The position numbers and the translations under genes were made by a program. A DNA stretch of 17,880 nt from an uncultured Succinivibrionaceae bacterium (GTDB lineage: Bacteria > Pseudomonadota > Gammaproteobacteria > Enterobacterales > Succinivibrionaceae): positions 1 to 17,880 of the forward strand of contig UQCV01000048.1 in NCBI GenBank assembly GCA_900539665.1, given 5' to 3'. The notes beneath the pieces are model-generated. The model was not told the DNA's origin. It saw only the letters and a program-made list of their open reading frames with translations, and did not search any database. Of the stretch, positions 1-7,024 are shown in pieces (positions within the stretch are counted from its first letter, which is position 1; each line of letters opens with the position of its first letter).

Positions 1-1050
1 GTTGCGCATCTCTACAATCTCGTCAATCACGGCAGCATACTTCTCGCGTGCTGTCTTGTAAACGCGGTCGTCAAGGTCTTGATAAGTTGCAGGCTTTAAC
101 TGCAAATCCTTAAATGAAATATAAGTAAGCGATTCCTTTAACACGGCCGGGCTTTGCTTAAAGTAGGCGCTAGCAACTTTGAGAGCTTTCGCTTCATCAG
201 TGAGCTCACTACCTGTCTGTTCGTATAACTTAACAAACAGCTGGGCAAGTTCTGGATTTTGTTTTAAGAATTTGCCATTAAACACGAGTAAGCAGCAGAT
301 GGAGTTAGGCCATAGTTCCGCAGAAGTATAAAGCACATGCCCTAAATCTAAGACTTTAGCCACGGCCCCAAATGGTTCGGCGACGCAGTAAGCGGCAATT
401 TGTCCTGAGGCTAAAGCTGAGGGCATTTCCGCTGGTGCAAGTTCAGTAATTTGGATATCGTCTTTAGTGAGCCCCGCCTTTTTCAAAACTTCTAGCAACA
501 ACAGATAATGTGAAGATTGACGGTGGGGAATGGCAATGGTTTTACCCTTTAAATCAGCAGCTGACTTGATATCCTTTGAGGCGATAAAAACATTGCCATC
601 ACGGTGTCCTGAAGCGGCTGCACTAAGGTCTAAGCCTTGTTCGCGCGCTTTCATGGCAAGTTCTGCTAAAACCGGAGCCGCGTCAACGTGACCGGTGTTT
701 AAGGCATCAAGTAATTCAGGCCATGAACCATAACGGACTAATTCAATTTTAAGCCCGTGTTTAGCAGCAAGTTCCTGTTCTTGGGCTAGCGCTAAAATCG
801 GTAGGGCGTGAGTAATTGGCAGGTATGCAATCTTGATGGTTTTTAGATTTTTAGTTGCTTCTTGGGAGGAAGTAGCTTTTGGGGCTACTTCTTGTGCCTT
901 AACCGCGCCACTTGCTTGGTTTTCAGCGCCTCCACAGCCGTTAAGGCCGAGGCAAAAAGTGAGCCCTACCAAAGAGTAGAGACTTAATTTAGTAAGTTTT
1001 TGCGGGTAAGTTTTGGTGGTGGCGAGTAACTTAGTAAAATTGATATTCAT
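1..1050 (-). CDS. ABC transporter substrate-binding lipoprotein, NrtA/SsuA-like (partial, C-terminus outside window)
   Basis: Minus-strand frame open from an ATG at 1050 to the window edge: 350 codons with no stop, so the C-terminus lies outside. A good ribosome site (AAGGA, 9 nt spacing) supports the start. Residues 1-38 form a lipoprotein signal with lipobox L36-N-G-C39, so the mature protein is probably tethered at the cell envelope. The mature part has the nitrate/sulfonate/bicarbonate (NMT1-like) pattern: an IKIAYLPITHALP opening strand, SWPELLDAL, GHVDAAPVLAE, then DLKGKTIAIPH and an AEPFGA segment in the second lobe. The family delivers small anions, sulfonates or pyrimidine precursors to an ABC permease; the substrate cannot be read here. 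It lies 134 nt downstream of the CooS-like gene on the same strand with no clear terminator between, so co-transcription is likely. The matching permease and ATPase would be expected beyond the left edge. Confidence 0.88.
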   Translation of the reverse strand, partial: MNINFTKLLATTKTYPQKLTKLSLYSLVGLTFCLGLNGCGGAENQASGAVKAQEVAPKATSSQEATKNLKTIKIAYLPITHALPILALAQEQELAAKHGLKIELVRYGSWPELLDALNTGHVDAAPVLAELAMKAREQGLDLSAAASGHRDGNVFIASKDIKSAADLKGKTIAIPHRQSSHYLLLLEVLKKAGLTKDDIQITELAPAEMPSALASGQIAAYCVAEPFGAVAKVLDLGHVLYTSAELWPNSICCLLVFNGKFLKQNPELAQLFVKLYEQTGSELTDEAKALKVASAYFKQSPAVLKESLTYISFKDLQLKPATYQDLDDRVYKTAREKYAAVIDEIVEMRN

Positions 1051-1072
1051 ATGTAAAAATCCTTTTTTTAGG

Positions 1073-1101
1073 CCCTTGGGACTTTTTTAAGTCGACAAGG
1101 G
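1073..1101. other. Intergenic hairpin between the CooS-like gene and the binding-protein gene
   Basis: CCCTTG (1073-1078) pairs with CAAGGG (1096-1101), and GACTT (1080-1084) pairs with AAGTC (1089-1093) around a TTTT loop. On the transcribed minus strand no U-run follows, so it is not a standard intrinsic terminator. It sits just upstream of the ribosome site of the binding-protein gene and may be an RNA-processing or stabilising element that adjusts relative expression. Confidence 0.5.
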
Positions 1102-1184
1102 TTTAAGACGAAAGCTCAAGGCTAACGCCTTAAAAATACGAGAGACCAAAAATTAAGGAGTTATGCTAACTCTGAAGTTCTTGT

Positions 1185-3461
1185 TTAGGCTTGAGCTTCG
1201 GCGTGGGTTGGGGCCCAACCTAAAGCGACCCGTTTAGCTTTAAGGTCGCTAATGATGAGGTTAGCTAGCTCTTCTGGGGAAACGTTTACGTTCATGCTTG
1301 AACCTAAAAGCTCCTTAGTGCCGTGTTTTAAAAATTCAATCACATTCTTCGAACCAAAGATTGGCGCTTCAACGCAGTGATAGGAGTTAATCCCCATGAG
1401 TCTAAAACCTAAAGCGGCGTTAATCCCTTTTTCGTTACCCCATTCAGGAGAAGCGAACGCAAATGGCATGTCTTTTAAATCTTGACCAAAATATTTAGCC
1501 AACGCTCCAAAAATGGTAGAAGAACGGGCGTTATCGATACATTCGCCGACATGCCAAACTGGTGGTAAATCGGGCTTTAAAAACTGAGCTAAAGTGTCAC
1601 CGGCTTTAGTAAAGGCGTCACGGCTACAGTAACCTAATTTCATGAGCGGGAATGAGGCGCAGCCGTTCGATAAAACTAGAACATTGTTTTTAATTAAGAT
1701 GTCCGTTACCACTTGAGTTGGCTGTTCGTAAACCACACGGGTATTACTGCAACCAACCATATTTACAATCCCTAAAATGCGTCCATCTTTGAGGGCTTGA
1801 GCAACAGGGGCAATACTGCCAAATCTCTTAGCGATATACTCTAATGAAAAACCTACTTCAGCTTCAATTTCGTACGGTGGAATGTGGACCGGAATCCCAC
1901 GACGTCTAGTAAAAGCTTCAATCCCCATGTTGACGATGCGCCGCGCTAAAGCTTGGGTTTCACCAATATTGGCGTGGTGATGGTCGTATTCACAGCGGAT
2001 GGCGCCAGGTAAACGCGCAGATTCACTCGTGGTTACCACAGTGGTCTTAAAGCAATCGGCTACATCCATGATAGCTGGGAATACGTCCTGCACGTCGGCT
2101 ACCCATAAATCAAGCGCCCCGGTGGCGAGTACTAATTCCGCTGAAACGGCATTAGAAAGCGGGATGACCCCACCATAGCGGTACATCGCCGCTAAACCAG
2201 AGCAGCAAATGCCGTAGAAACGAATGCCTTTAGCCCCAGCAGCTTTAGCCCGAGCGATAAATTCCTCTGATTGACCGGCTTCGACAATGGCACTTACTAG
2301 GGTTGGCAGGTGTCCATGCACGGCAATATTGACGTAACCTTCTTTAATAGCCCCAATGTTGACCTTTGAGGTCACGCGGTCACCTACGCCAAAGAGGCAA
2401 TCGGTGGCGATAGAGGCGGCTACTACCCCCGTAAAGACAAACGCTAAACCACAACGCAAAAATTGCTGCATGATGCTGCGCCAATCACCATCGACCCCGC
2501 AACCACTCTTATGCATAGCTTCAAAGACTTCGTGGTAGGCGCTGATAGGGATAATATCGAGCGCTTCCCAGCATTTACGGCGTTCTTCTGGGGCTAAAGC
2601 TTCAATTGTGCTATGGGAAGCGGGTTCTGGACGCCCCAAATCTTCTAACAATACATCGGCTACGGCAATGGCAAGTTCATTGACACTCTTACCTTCAAGG
2701 CTAATCCCAAAAGCTTGGGCGACAGTTTTAACTTTATCAACTCCAATAATTGGTAATTTTAGTTTACCTTGAGCCGCCCATTTTAAAGAAAGCACTACTT
2801 CGCGGGCATGCATGCCGTGCTGAGAAGCTCCAGCAGCGCCGGCGCGGAGTAAATTACGAGCTACAATTAGATCGGCATCAGCGCCACAAGTGCCACGTGG
2901 ACTCTTAGGGGTGACGCGACATGGGCCCATGCTACAAATACGGCAACAAACCCCGGCTAACCCAAAAGAGCAGTGTGGCTTTTGGGCGTCGAATCTATCA
3001 AATGGGGTCTGAACTTTAATGTCTTCCGCATGAATGATAAGTTCTTTTACCGCCGGGTCTGGTGTTTGGGCTAACACTTGTTCTTTAGACGGGAATGTTT
3101 TACGGTATTCGGCTACCGCTTTGGTGTAATCCTTGATAAAAGCTTGTGGATCATCGGCTTCATCGTCGTTGTGAGATGATTTAACGATAACCTTAGGAAT
3201 CCCGTGGACATCAAAACCTATGATATTACGGTGAGAATGAAAATGCTCAAGCGCATGGTCATGGGTATGAGTGTGGTCATCATGGCGATGATCGTGATAA
3301 GCCAAAGATTCAGAGCCTGGCGCTTGATTTACTGCTTGGGCCTGAGATAAATGTTCATGAGCTGATTCATGAGATGCATCATGGTGAGAATCATGATGAG
3401 AATCATGATGGGTATGAGGTACAAAGGAAGATGGTAATTCATGTTCGTATTTCGCGGTCAT
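1185..3461 (-). CDS. cooS: CooS-family (anaerobic CO dehydrogenase-like) Fe-S protein with His-rich N-terminus and a deviant C-cluster site
   Basis: 758 aa against about 630-640 for usual CooS. The extra length is an N-terminal extension with 20 histidines between residues 16 and 77. ATG at 3461 has AGGA 8 nt upstream. The CODH core starts near residue 160: Cys164, 172, 173, 176, 181 and 192 match the D- and B-cluster ligands. C-cluster-type ligands are the HGHLP motif (382-386), Cys420 (GICCSG), Cys571 (VGCSN), Cys601 (NGC), Cys641 (HVGECIDNAR) and the catalytic-type Lys678 (PEWGNEK). At the position where CODHs carry the remaining cysteine in a DVQC-type motif, this protein reads DVQD (Asp459). 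True CooS is a homodimeric cytoplasmic enzyme interconverting CO and CO2. Relatives lacking a C-cluster cysteine, such as CooS-V of Carboxydothermus hydrogenoformans, hold a hybrid Fe-S-O cluster, do not turn over CO, and reduce hydroxylamine slowly. This one may be of that kind. No cooC, cooF or acs gene is visible nearby. Confidence 0.93.
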   Translation of the reverse strand: MTAKYEHELPSSFVPHTHHDSHHDSHHDASHESAHEHLSQAQAVNQAPGSESLAYHDHRHDDHTHTHDHALEHFHSHRNIIGFDVHGIPKVIVKSSHNDDEADDPQAFIKDYTKAVAEYRKTFPSKEQVLAQTPDPAVKELIIHAEDIKVQTPFDRFDAQKPHCSFGLAGVCCRICSMGPCRVTPKSPRGTCGADADLIVARNLLRAGAAGASQHGMHAREVVLSLKWAAQGKLKLPIIGVDKVKTVAQAFGISLEGKSVNELAIAVADVLLEDLGRPEPASHSTIEALAPEERRKCWEALDIIPISAYHEVFEAMHKSGCGVDGDWRSIMQQFLRCGLAFVFTGVVAASIATDCLFGVGDRVTSKVNIGAIKEGYVNIAVHGHLPTLVSAIVEAGQSEEFIARAKAAGAKGIRFYGICCSGLAAMYRYGGVIPLSNAVSAELVLATGALDLWVADVQDVFPAIMDVADCFKTTVVTTSESARLPGAIRCEYDHHHANIGETQALARRIVNMGIEAFTRRRGIPVHIPPYEIEAEVGFSLEYIAKRFGSIAPVAQALKDGRILGIVNMVGCSNTRVVYEQPTQVVTDILIKNNVLVLSNGCASFPLMKLGYCSRDAFTKAGDTLAQFLKPDLPPVWHVGECIDNARSSTIFGALAKYFGQDLKDMPFAFASPEWGNEKGINAALGFRLMGINSYHCVEAPIFGSKNVIEFLKHGTKELLGSSMNVNVSPEELANLIISDLKAKRVALGWAPTHAEAQA

Positions 3462-3540
3462 GATGGGGTTCCTATTTAGGGTGTATATGCTAAAGGCTTA
3501 TATTTTTACTAATAATTTAGGCTTATGTTTTAAGGGAAAA

Positions 3541-3594
3541 TTAAATCATAGCTTTTTGATATGATTTAAATCATACTCCTAAAGTATGATTTAG
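3541..3594. promoter_or_regulatory. Array of alternating TATGATTTA half-sites (candidate FNR/Dnr-like operator) over the CooS promoter
   Basis: Four half-sites on alternating strands: TTAAATCATA at 3541-3550, the perfect 16-bp palindrome TATGATTTAAATCATA at 3560-3575, and TATGATTTAG at 3585-3594. The three dyad centres fall at about 3555, 3567.5 and 3580, an even 12.5-bp step. The central palindrome contains TGAT-N4-ATCA, the core of FNR/Dnr-type sites (TTGAT-N4-ATCAA). A CRP/FNR-family regulator would fit an anaerobically used gene, but the regulator is inferred from the motif only. Confidence 0.55.
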
Positions 3595-3597
3595 CAA
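3570..3597 (-). promoter_or_regulatory. Putative sigma70 promoter of the CooS-like gene
   Basis: On the minus strand, TTGCTA (3597-3592) and TATGAT (3575-3570) are 16 bp apart. They match the -35 consensus at 4 of 6 positions and the -10 at 5 of 6. The predicted start near 3563 leaves a leader of about 100 nt. The -10 lies inside the central palindrome, so a protein bound there would compete with polymerase. Confidence 0.4.
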
Positions 3598-3643
3598 GAA
3601 CTTTTATAAATTTTTTTTGCGAGGGTGGGAAAATTTGGGGATA

Positions 3644-3662
3644 AGTGCGCCAAGAGCGCACT
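3644..3662. other. Hairpin in the cooS-lolA divergent spacer
   Basis: AGTGCGC (3644-3650) and GCGCACT (3656-3662) form a perfect 7-bp GC-rich stem with a 5-nt loop. No T-run follows on either strand, so it is not a clear terminator. It lies between the two divergent promoters. The rest of the 3462-4000 spacer holds the operator array, the lolA promoter and the leader hairpins. Confidence 0.35.
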
Positions 3663-3789
3663 CTTAGCGTACGAAATAGAGCTGTTAAACGCCCAAAATG
3701 GAACTTTATCGCGCTTAATGGTCTAAAGTTTAATAGTTCTAGCTAAGACTTAGTGCAAGAATTGAGGCTTAATGAAGGAGCGGATGTTG

Positions 3790-3795
3790 TATAAT
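3790..3795 (+). promoter_or_regulatory. Putative -10 element for lolA-rarA
   Basis: A perfect TATAAT about 205 nt before the lolA start. No good -35 is present at 16-18 bp; TTGAGG at 3762-3767 is 22 bp away. The call rests on the -10 alone and on the need for a rightward promoter in the divergent spacer. Confidence 0.3.
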
Positions 3796-3840
3796 AAAGG
3801 CAGGAACATTAGGCTTTACGTTTTAAATTAACTTTGAAGA

Positions 3841-3891
3841 AAGTTTAAAACCAAGTCTCAACCTTGGTTTAAAAATTGGAGACTTAAACTT
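3841..3891 (+). promoter_or_regulatory. Mutually exclusive hairpins in the lolA leader
   Basis: AAACCAAG (3848-3855) can pair with CTTGGTTT (3863-3870). The overlapping AAGTCTC (3853-3859) can instead pair with GAGACTT (3879-3885), extended by AAGTTT (3841-3846) with AAACTT (3886-3891). The two folds share 3853-3855, so only one can form fully. This is the geometry of a leader switch, though no terminator or ribosome-site sequestration is apparent. Confidence 0.35.
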
Positions 3892-4000
3892 AATAACCTA
3901 GATCATGGTAGTTCATGACCCATACCTATAGTGGTCACCTAAAACACATAGGCACCCTAACAACATTAGAGCAAAGCACGCTGTGATAACGGAGTACAAA

Positions 4001-4630
4001 ATGCAAATGCGCGGATTTTTAAAATATGTAGTAGCTACTGCCTTTGGTTTGGCTTTAGTCTCTGGGGCGCAAGCTGGGGATGCAGACACCTTAAAAGCAA
4101 GCATCTTCAAGCTTAAAGGTTTTAAAGCTGACTACACCCAAAAAGTGGTATCTGCTCAAGGCAAAGTTCTGCAAACCGGTAGTGGTTCGATTGAAATGTT
4201 GCGTCCAAACCTTTTTCGGATGGAGGTAGTGGAACCCGGGGAAGCTTTATTATTAGCTGATGGCAGTAATGTTTACAACTACGATGAAATGTTGGAACAA
4301 GTAACTATCTACCGCCAAGAAAATGCGGTAGGAGATTCTCCATTTATGCTTTTAGTATCTGAAGACCAGGCACTTTGGGCTAGTTACAACATTAAAATGG
4401 TGGCTCCTAATAGTTATGAAGTAACCCCAAAAAATAAAGCAGGGTTAACAAAGGGGTTTAGGATTGACTTAGATCCTGCTGCTACCATTAAGAGTTTAGT
4501 TATAACTGAATCTGATGGGCGTACTAATAGCTATGAGTTCAAGGGACTAGCTGGGGTGGTTCCACAAGCGCTTGATTTTAAATACTCAATTCCTGAAGGC
4601 TTGACTGTAGATGACCAAAGATCAAAGTGA
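4001..4630 (+). CDS. lolA: Outer-membrane lipoprotein carrier protein LolA
   Basis: 209 aa, the usual LolA size. LolA is the periplasmic chaperone that takes mature lipoproteins from LolCDE and hands them to LolB at the outer membrane. ATG at 4001 is preferred over an in-frame GTG at 3983 because GGAG (3991-3994) sits 6 nt before it. Residues 1-25 are a signal peptide ending in AQA, with the mature protein starting GDADT. Family marks follow: FKADYTQ (41-47) on the first strand, and MLRPNLFRMEVVEPGE, the conserved RPNxFR segment (68-73) near the mouth of the hydrophobic cavity. The 3' end overlaps rarA by 20 nt, implying translational coupling; lolA next to rarA is common in Gammaproteobacteria. 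The usual upstream neighbour ftsK is replaced here by the divergent CooS-like gene. Confidence 0.95.
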   Translation: MQMRGFLKYVVATAFGLALVSGAQAGDADTLKASIFKLKGFKADYTQKVVSAQGKVLQTGSGSIEMLRPNLFRMEVVEPGEALLLADGSNVYNYDEMLEQVTIYRQENAVGDSPFMLLVSEDQALWASYNIKMVAPNSYEVTPKNKAGLTKGFRIDLDPAATIKSLVITESDGRTNSYEFKGLAGVVPQALDFKYSIPEGLTVDDQRSK

Positions 4631-6191
4631 TTTTTTTGGTGGCGATATTTTTGCTGCGGAAGAAAATAGAATTAGGAGCTTGAACCGACAAAAGGCAGAG
4701 CCTTTGGCGGCGAGAATGCGCCCGCGGACGCTTGACGAATATATTGGGCAAGAACACATCTTAGGAGTTGGTTGTCCATTAAGAAAGGCGTTAGAGCGTG
4801 GAACGTGTAGTTCTATGATTCTTTGGGGGCCTCCTGGCACCGGAAAAACTACTTTAGCGGAGATTTTTGCTCATGCTGTCAATGCTGAAGTCATTAGATT
4901 AAGTGCGGTTACCTCAGGAATTAAGGAAATTAGACAAGCTTTAGATGAAGCCAAGAGTAATTTACTTAATGGGCAACGCACGGTGCTTTTTGTGGATGAA
5001 GTGCATCGTTTTAACAAAAGCCAGCAAGATGCTTTTTTACCGTTTATTGAAGATGGCACCATAATCTTTATCGGGGCCACGACTGAAAATCCATCTTTTG
5101 AGCTGAATAACGCTGTACTTTCTCGGGCGCGAGTATATGTTTTAAAGTCGCTTACCGAGGCAGAAGTAAAACGCGTGTTGATGCGCGCTCTGTTAAGCCC
5201 GGCGGGTTTAAATGGTGAATACGAATTCGCCGATGGGGCGCTTGTTGCCTTAGCGCAATTAGCAGGTGGCGATGCTCGGCGCTCTTTAAATTTGCTTGAA
5301 CTAGCAGCGCAGCTTGCGACTACCACCAAAGAAGATGTGGCTTTAAATGATAACAAAGCTGCAGATTTAGGTCCTTTAGGAACTGGTGCTACTGAACTAA
5401 ACGTAGCTACACCAAACGTAGCAAAAGCGAGAAAAGCCCCATCTGAACCTGAGGGCAAAGTCCAAGGGGGTTTGCGCAAGCTTATAACCTTAAAGGAAGT
5501 GGCTGCAGTAAGTGGTGACCGCGTAGCGCGTTACGATAAAAATGGGGATCGGTTTTATGATTTGATTAGTGCATTTCATAAATCAGTCCGTGGTTCTAGT
5601 CCGCAAGCTGCGCTGTATTGGTATGCGCGTATTGTGGCTGCCGGAGGTGATCCTTTGTATGTGGCGCGCCGTTTAGCGGCTATTGCTTCAGAAGACGTAG
5701 GCACGGCAGACCCACGGGCGATGCAAGTAGTGATGTCGGCTTGGGAAACATTTAGGTGTGTGGGTCCGGCCGAAGGAGAACGGGCGATTGCCGAAGCTGC
5801 GGTGTACTGCGCGGTTGCGCCTAAGAGTAATGCTCTTTATACGGCTTGGAATTCAGTACTTGAGTTCGTAAAGAACAATCCTGATTATGATGTGCCACCG
5901 TATTTAAGAAATGCTCCGACTAAGCTTATGGCAGAACTTGGGTGCCATGAAGGTTATCGCTATGCCCATGATGAACCTGGCGCCTATGCGGCTGGGGAGT
6001 GCTTCTTACCACCTGAAATCCGCCATGAAAAATGGTACACCCCAAATGATCGTGGCTACGAACAACAAATTCAAAAGAAAATGGCATGGTTAGAAGCTAG
6101 AGATTATGCGAGCCCGAATCAGCGTTACCCAGAAGACTTTAAAAATGGAGGACCTGCGCCAGATCCTAAAGAAGGAACGCCAAATAAGTAA
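4611..6191 (+). CDS. rarA: Replication-associated recombination AAA+ ATPase RarA (MgsA)
   Basis: 526 aa. RarA is a cytoplasmic clamp-loader-like AAA+ ATPase acting at stalled replication forks. Visible motifs: Walker A GPPGTGKTT (73-81), Walker B VLFVDEVHRF (125-134), sensor 1 GATTENPSF (155-163), arginine-finger region LSRAR (170-174), sensor 2 GGDARR (219-224), and the C-terminal tetramerisation domain from about 307 (DKNGDRFYDLISAFHKSVRG) to about 500. E. coli RarA is about 447 aa. The excess is mainly a linker of about 45 residues (roughly 238-288, rich in Ala, Thr, Asn and Pro) between the lid and the C-terminal domain, plus a short polar tail. The start overlaps the lolA end by 20 nt, with only a weak AAGG 11 nt upstream, fitting coupling to lolA. 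The usual next gene, serS, is absent. Confidence 0.95.
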   Translation: MTKDQSDFFGGDIFAAEENRIRSLNRQKAEPLAARMRPRTLDEYIGQEHILGVGCPLRKALERGTCSSMILWGPPGTGKTTLAEIFAHAVNAEVIRLSAVTSGIKEIRQALDEAKSNLLNGQRTVLFVDEVHRFNKSQQDAFLPFIEDGTIIFIGATTENPSFELNNAVLSRARVYVLKSLTEAEVKRVLMRALLSPAGLNGEYEFADGALVALAQLAGGDARRSLNLLELAAQLATTTKEDVALNDNKAADLGPLGTGATELNVATPNVAKARKAPSEPEGKVQGGLRKLITLKEVAAVSGDRVARYDKNGDRFYDLISAFHKSVRGSSPQAALYWYARIVAAGGDPLYVARRLAAIASEDVGTADPRAMQVVMSAWETFRCVGPAEGERAIAEAAVYCAVAPKSNALYTAWNSVLEFVKNNPDYDVPPYLRNAPTKLMAELGCHEGYRYAHDEPGAYAAGECFLPPEIRHEKWYTPNDRGYEQQIQKKMAWLEARDYASPNQRYPEDFKNGGPAPDPKEGTPNK

Positions 6192-6432
6192 GTAGCTAAC
6201 TAGTGAGAGAGCAAGGGGCGGATAAACTATCCTAGTAAAAAGTAGCATGCACAAATCTATGATGCATAAAACATTGATGTAAAAAACTTTGATGCCAATT
6301 ACTTTGATAAAAAGATAAATAAACCGTAGTTACCAACTAAGGCTAAACGCATATCCAAAGTAAGAGTGTGAATTTAAAACCGGGTTAAGTACAAGCTAAA
6401 CGGTTTAAGCTTTAGTAAAAGCTTATAGTCTT
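6192..6432. other. Non-coding stretch after rarA
   Basis: About 240 nt of AT-rich DNA between the rarA stop and the terminator, with no credible gene. It contains the 14-mer GGCGGATAAACTAT (6217-6230), which recurs upstream of the mscK-like gene. It is either a long 3' UTR of lolA-rarA or a short independent transcript ending at the 6433-6488 terminator. Confidence 0.35.
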
Positions 6433-6488
6433 AAAAAACTCCATCTATAAATCTATAAGTGATAGTAGATTTATAGGTGGATTTTTTT
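6433..6488. terminator. Bidirectional intrinsic terminator after lolA-rarA
   Basis: A 16-bp stem (6440-6455 with 6466-6481, one T-G wobble) closes a 10-nt loop. It is followed by seven T (6482-6488) and preceded by an A-run (6433-6438), so it can act on both strands. It ends the lolA-rarA transcript about 250 nt past the stop and would also block leftward transcripts. Confidence 0.88.
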
Positions 6489-6856
6489 ATGGAATGAGGG
6501 GACTTGGAAAGGCAGGGGTAATTTGTTAATTTTTGGTTGTAAACCTCTTTTTAAGGCCAAAAACCGCCCCAAATTTTGTGAAGTAGATCATGACCTCGTT
6601 ATTGTGTAACTATGGTGTAAATGAGATTAAAACTATGTAACATTACAAAAGAAAAACAACATCATTGTTGCTATAAAGAAAAACTATCAATCGAGAGTTA
6701 AATATAGTATAAATCTAGAATAAGGTTTGAACAGCGTGAGGCTGTTGTAAAACAATAGTTTAGAGCGCAAATGGTGATTCTTATATTGGTGGTTTAGGAA
6801 AGTATAGTTACTTAAAACATGAATTAAGTCACAAAAATATATGATGAACGGAAGCC
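6489..6856. other. Intergenic stretch without a recognised gene
   Basis: AT-rich, with no supported open frame on either strand. Two small dyads are visible: TGTAA-CA-TTACA near 6635, and AACAGC/GCTGTT around 6730. The first 40 nt after the terminator are G/T-rich. No function is assigned. Confidence 0.3.
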
Positions 6857-6893
6857 AAAAAAAGCGGCAATCCCTTTAAACAAAGAGTGCCGC
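6857..6893 (-). terminator. Intrinsic terminator of the candidate sRNA
   Basis: On the minus strand, GCGGCA (6893-6888) and TGCCGC (6869-6864) pair around an inner CTTT/AAAG helix, and seven T follow (6863-6857). No annotated leftward gene reads into it other than the proposed sRNA. Confidence 0.75.
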
Positions 6894-6986
6894 AAAGGTT
6901 CAACATTTGAGGAAAATTTTAGTCACATGAGGTCTCCAAAGGAGGTCTCTAACAGCCAAAAAAATAGCTTTTGTGATAGAGGATTT
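6857..6986 (-). ncRNA. Candidate small RNA (~130 nt), divergent from the LysR gene
   Basis: Promoter and terminator face each other on the minus strand. The promoter is a perfect extended -10, TGATATAAT (7000-6992), predicting a start near 6986. The terminator has GCGGCA/TGCCGC arms (6864-6869 and 6888-6893) with an inner CTTT/AAAG pair, followed by seven U on the minus strand (6863-6857). The transcript has no long open frame; at most a GTG-started peptide of 8 codons could be read. It carries two copies of GAGACCTC (6949-6942 and 6936-6929), giving CU-rich, anti-Shine-Dalgarno-like stretches typical of base-pairing sRNAs. It is divergent from the LysR gene, a usual place for LysR-controlled targets. 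No known sRNA family is recognised. Confidence 0.55.
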
Positions 6987-6991
6987 TAACG

Positions 6992-7000
6992 ATTATATCA
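6992..7000 (-). promoter_or_regulatory. Extended -10 promoter of the candidate sRNA
   Basis: Minus-strand TGATATAAT is a perfect TGnTATAAT extended -10. The -35 is weak (AT-rich), which is acceptable with an extended -10. The inverted repeat at 7025-7048 lies just upstream, centred about 50 bp from the predicted start. Confidence 0.5.
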
Positions 7001-7024
7001 AAATCTATGTTTAAATTTTAATAC

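Noticed and set aside
1073..1101. Terminator between the CooS-like and binding-protein genes
   Set aside because: The stem is good but no U-run follows on the transcribed strand.
3983..4000. GTG at 3983 as the lolA start
   Set aside because: The GGAG ribosome site (3991-3994) lies after it and fits the ATG at 4001, which also gives a normal signal peptide.
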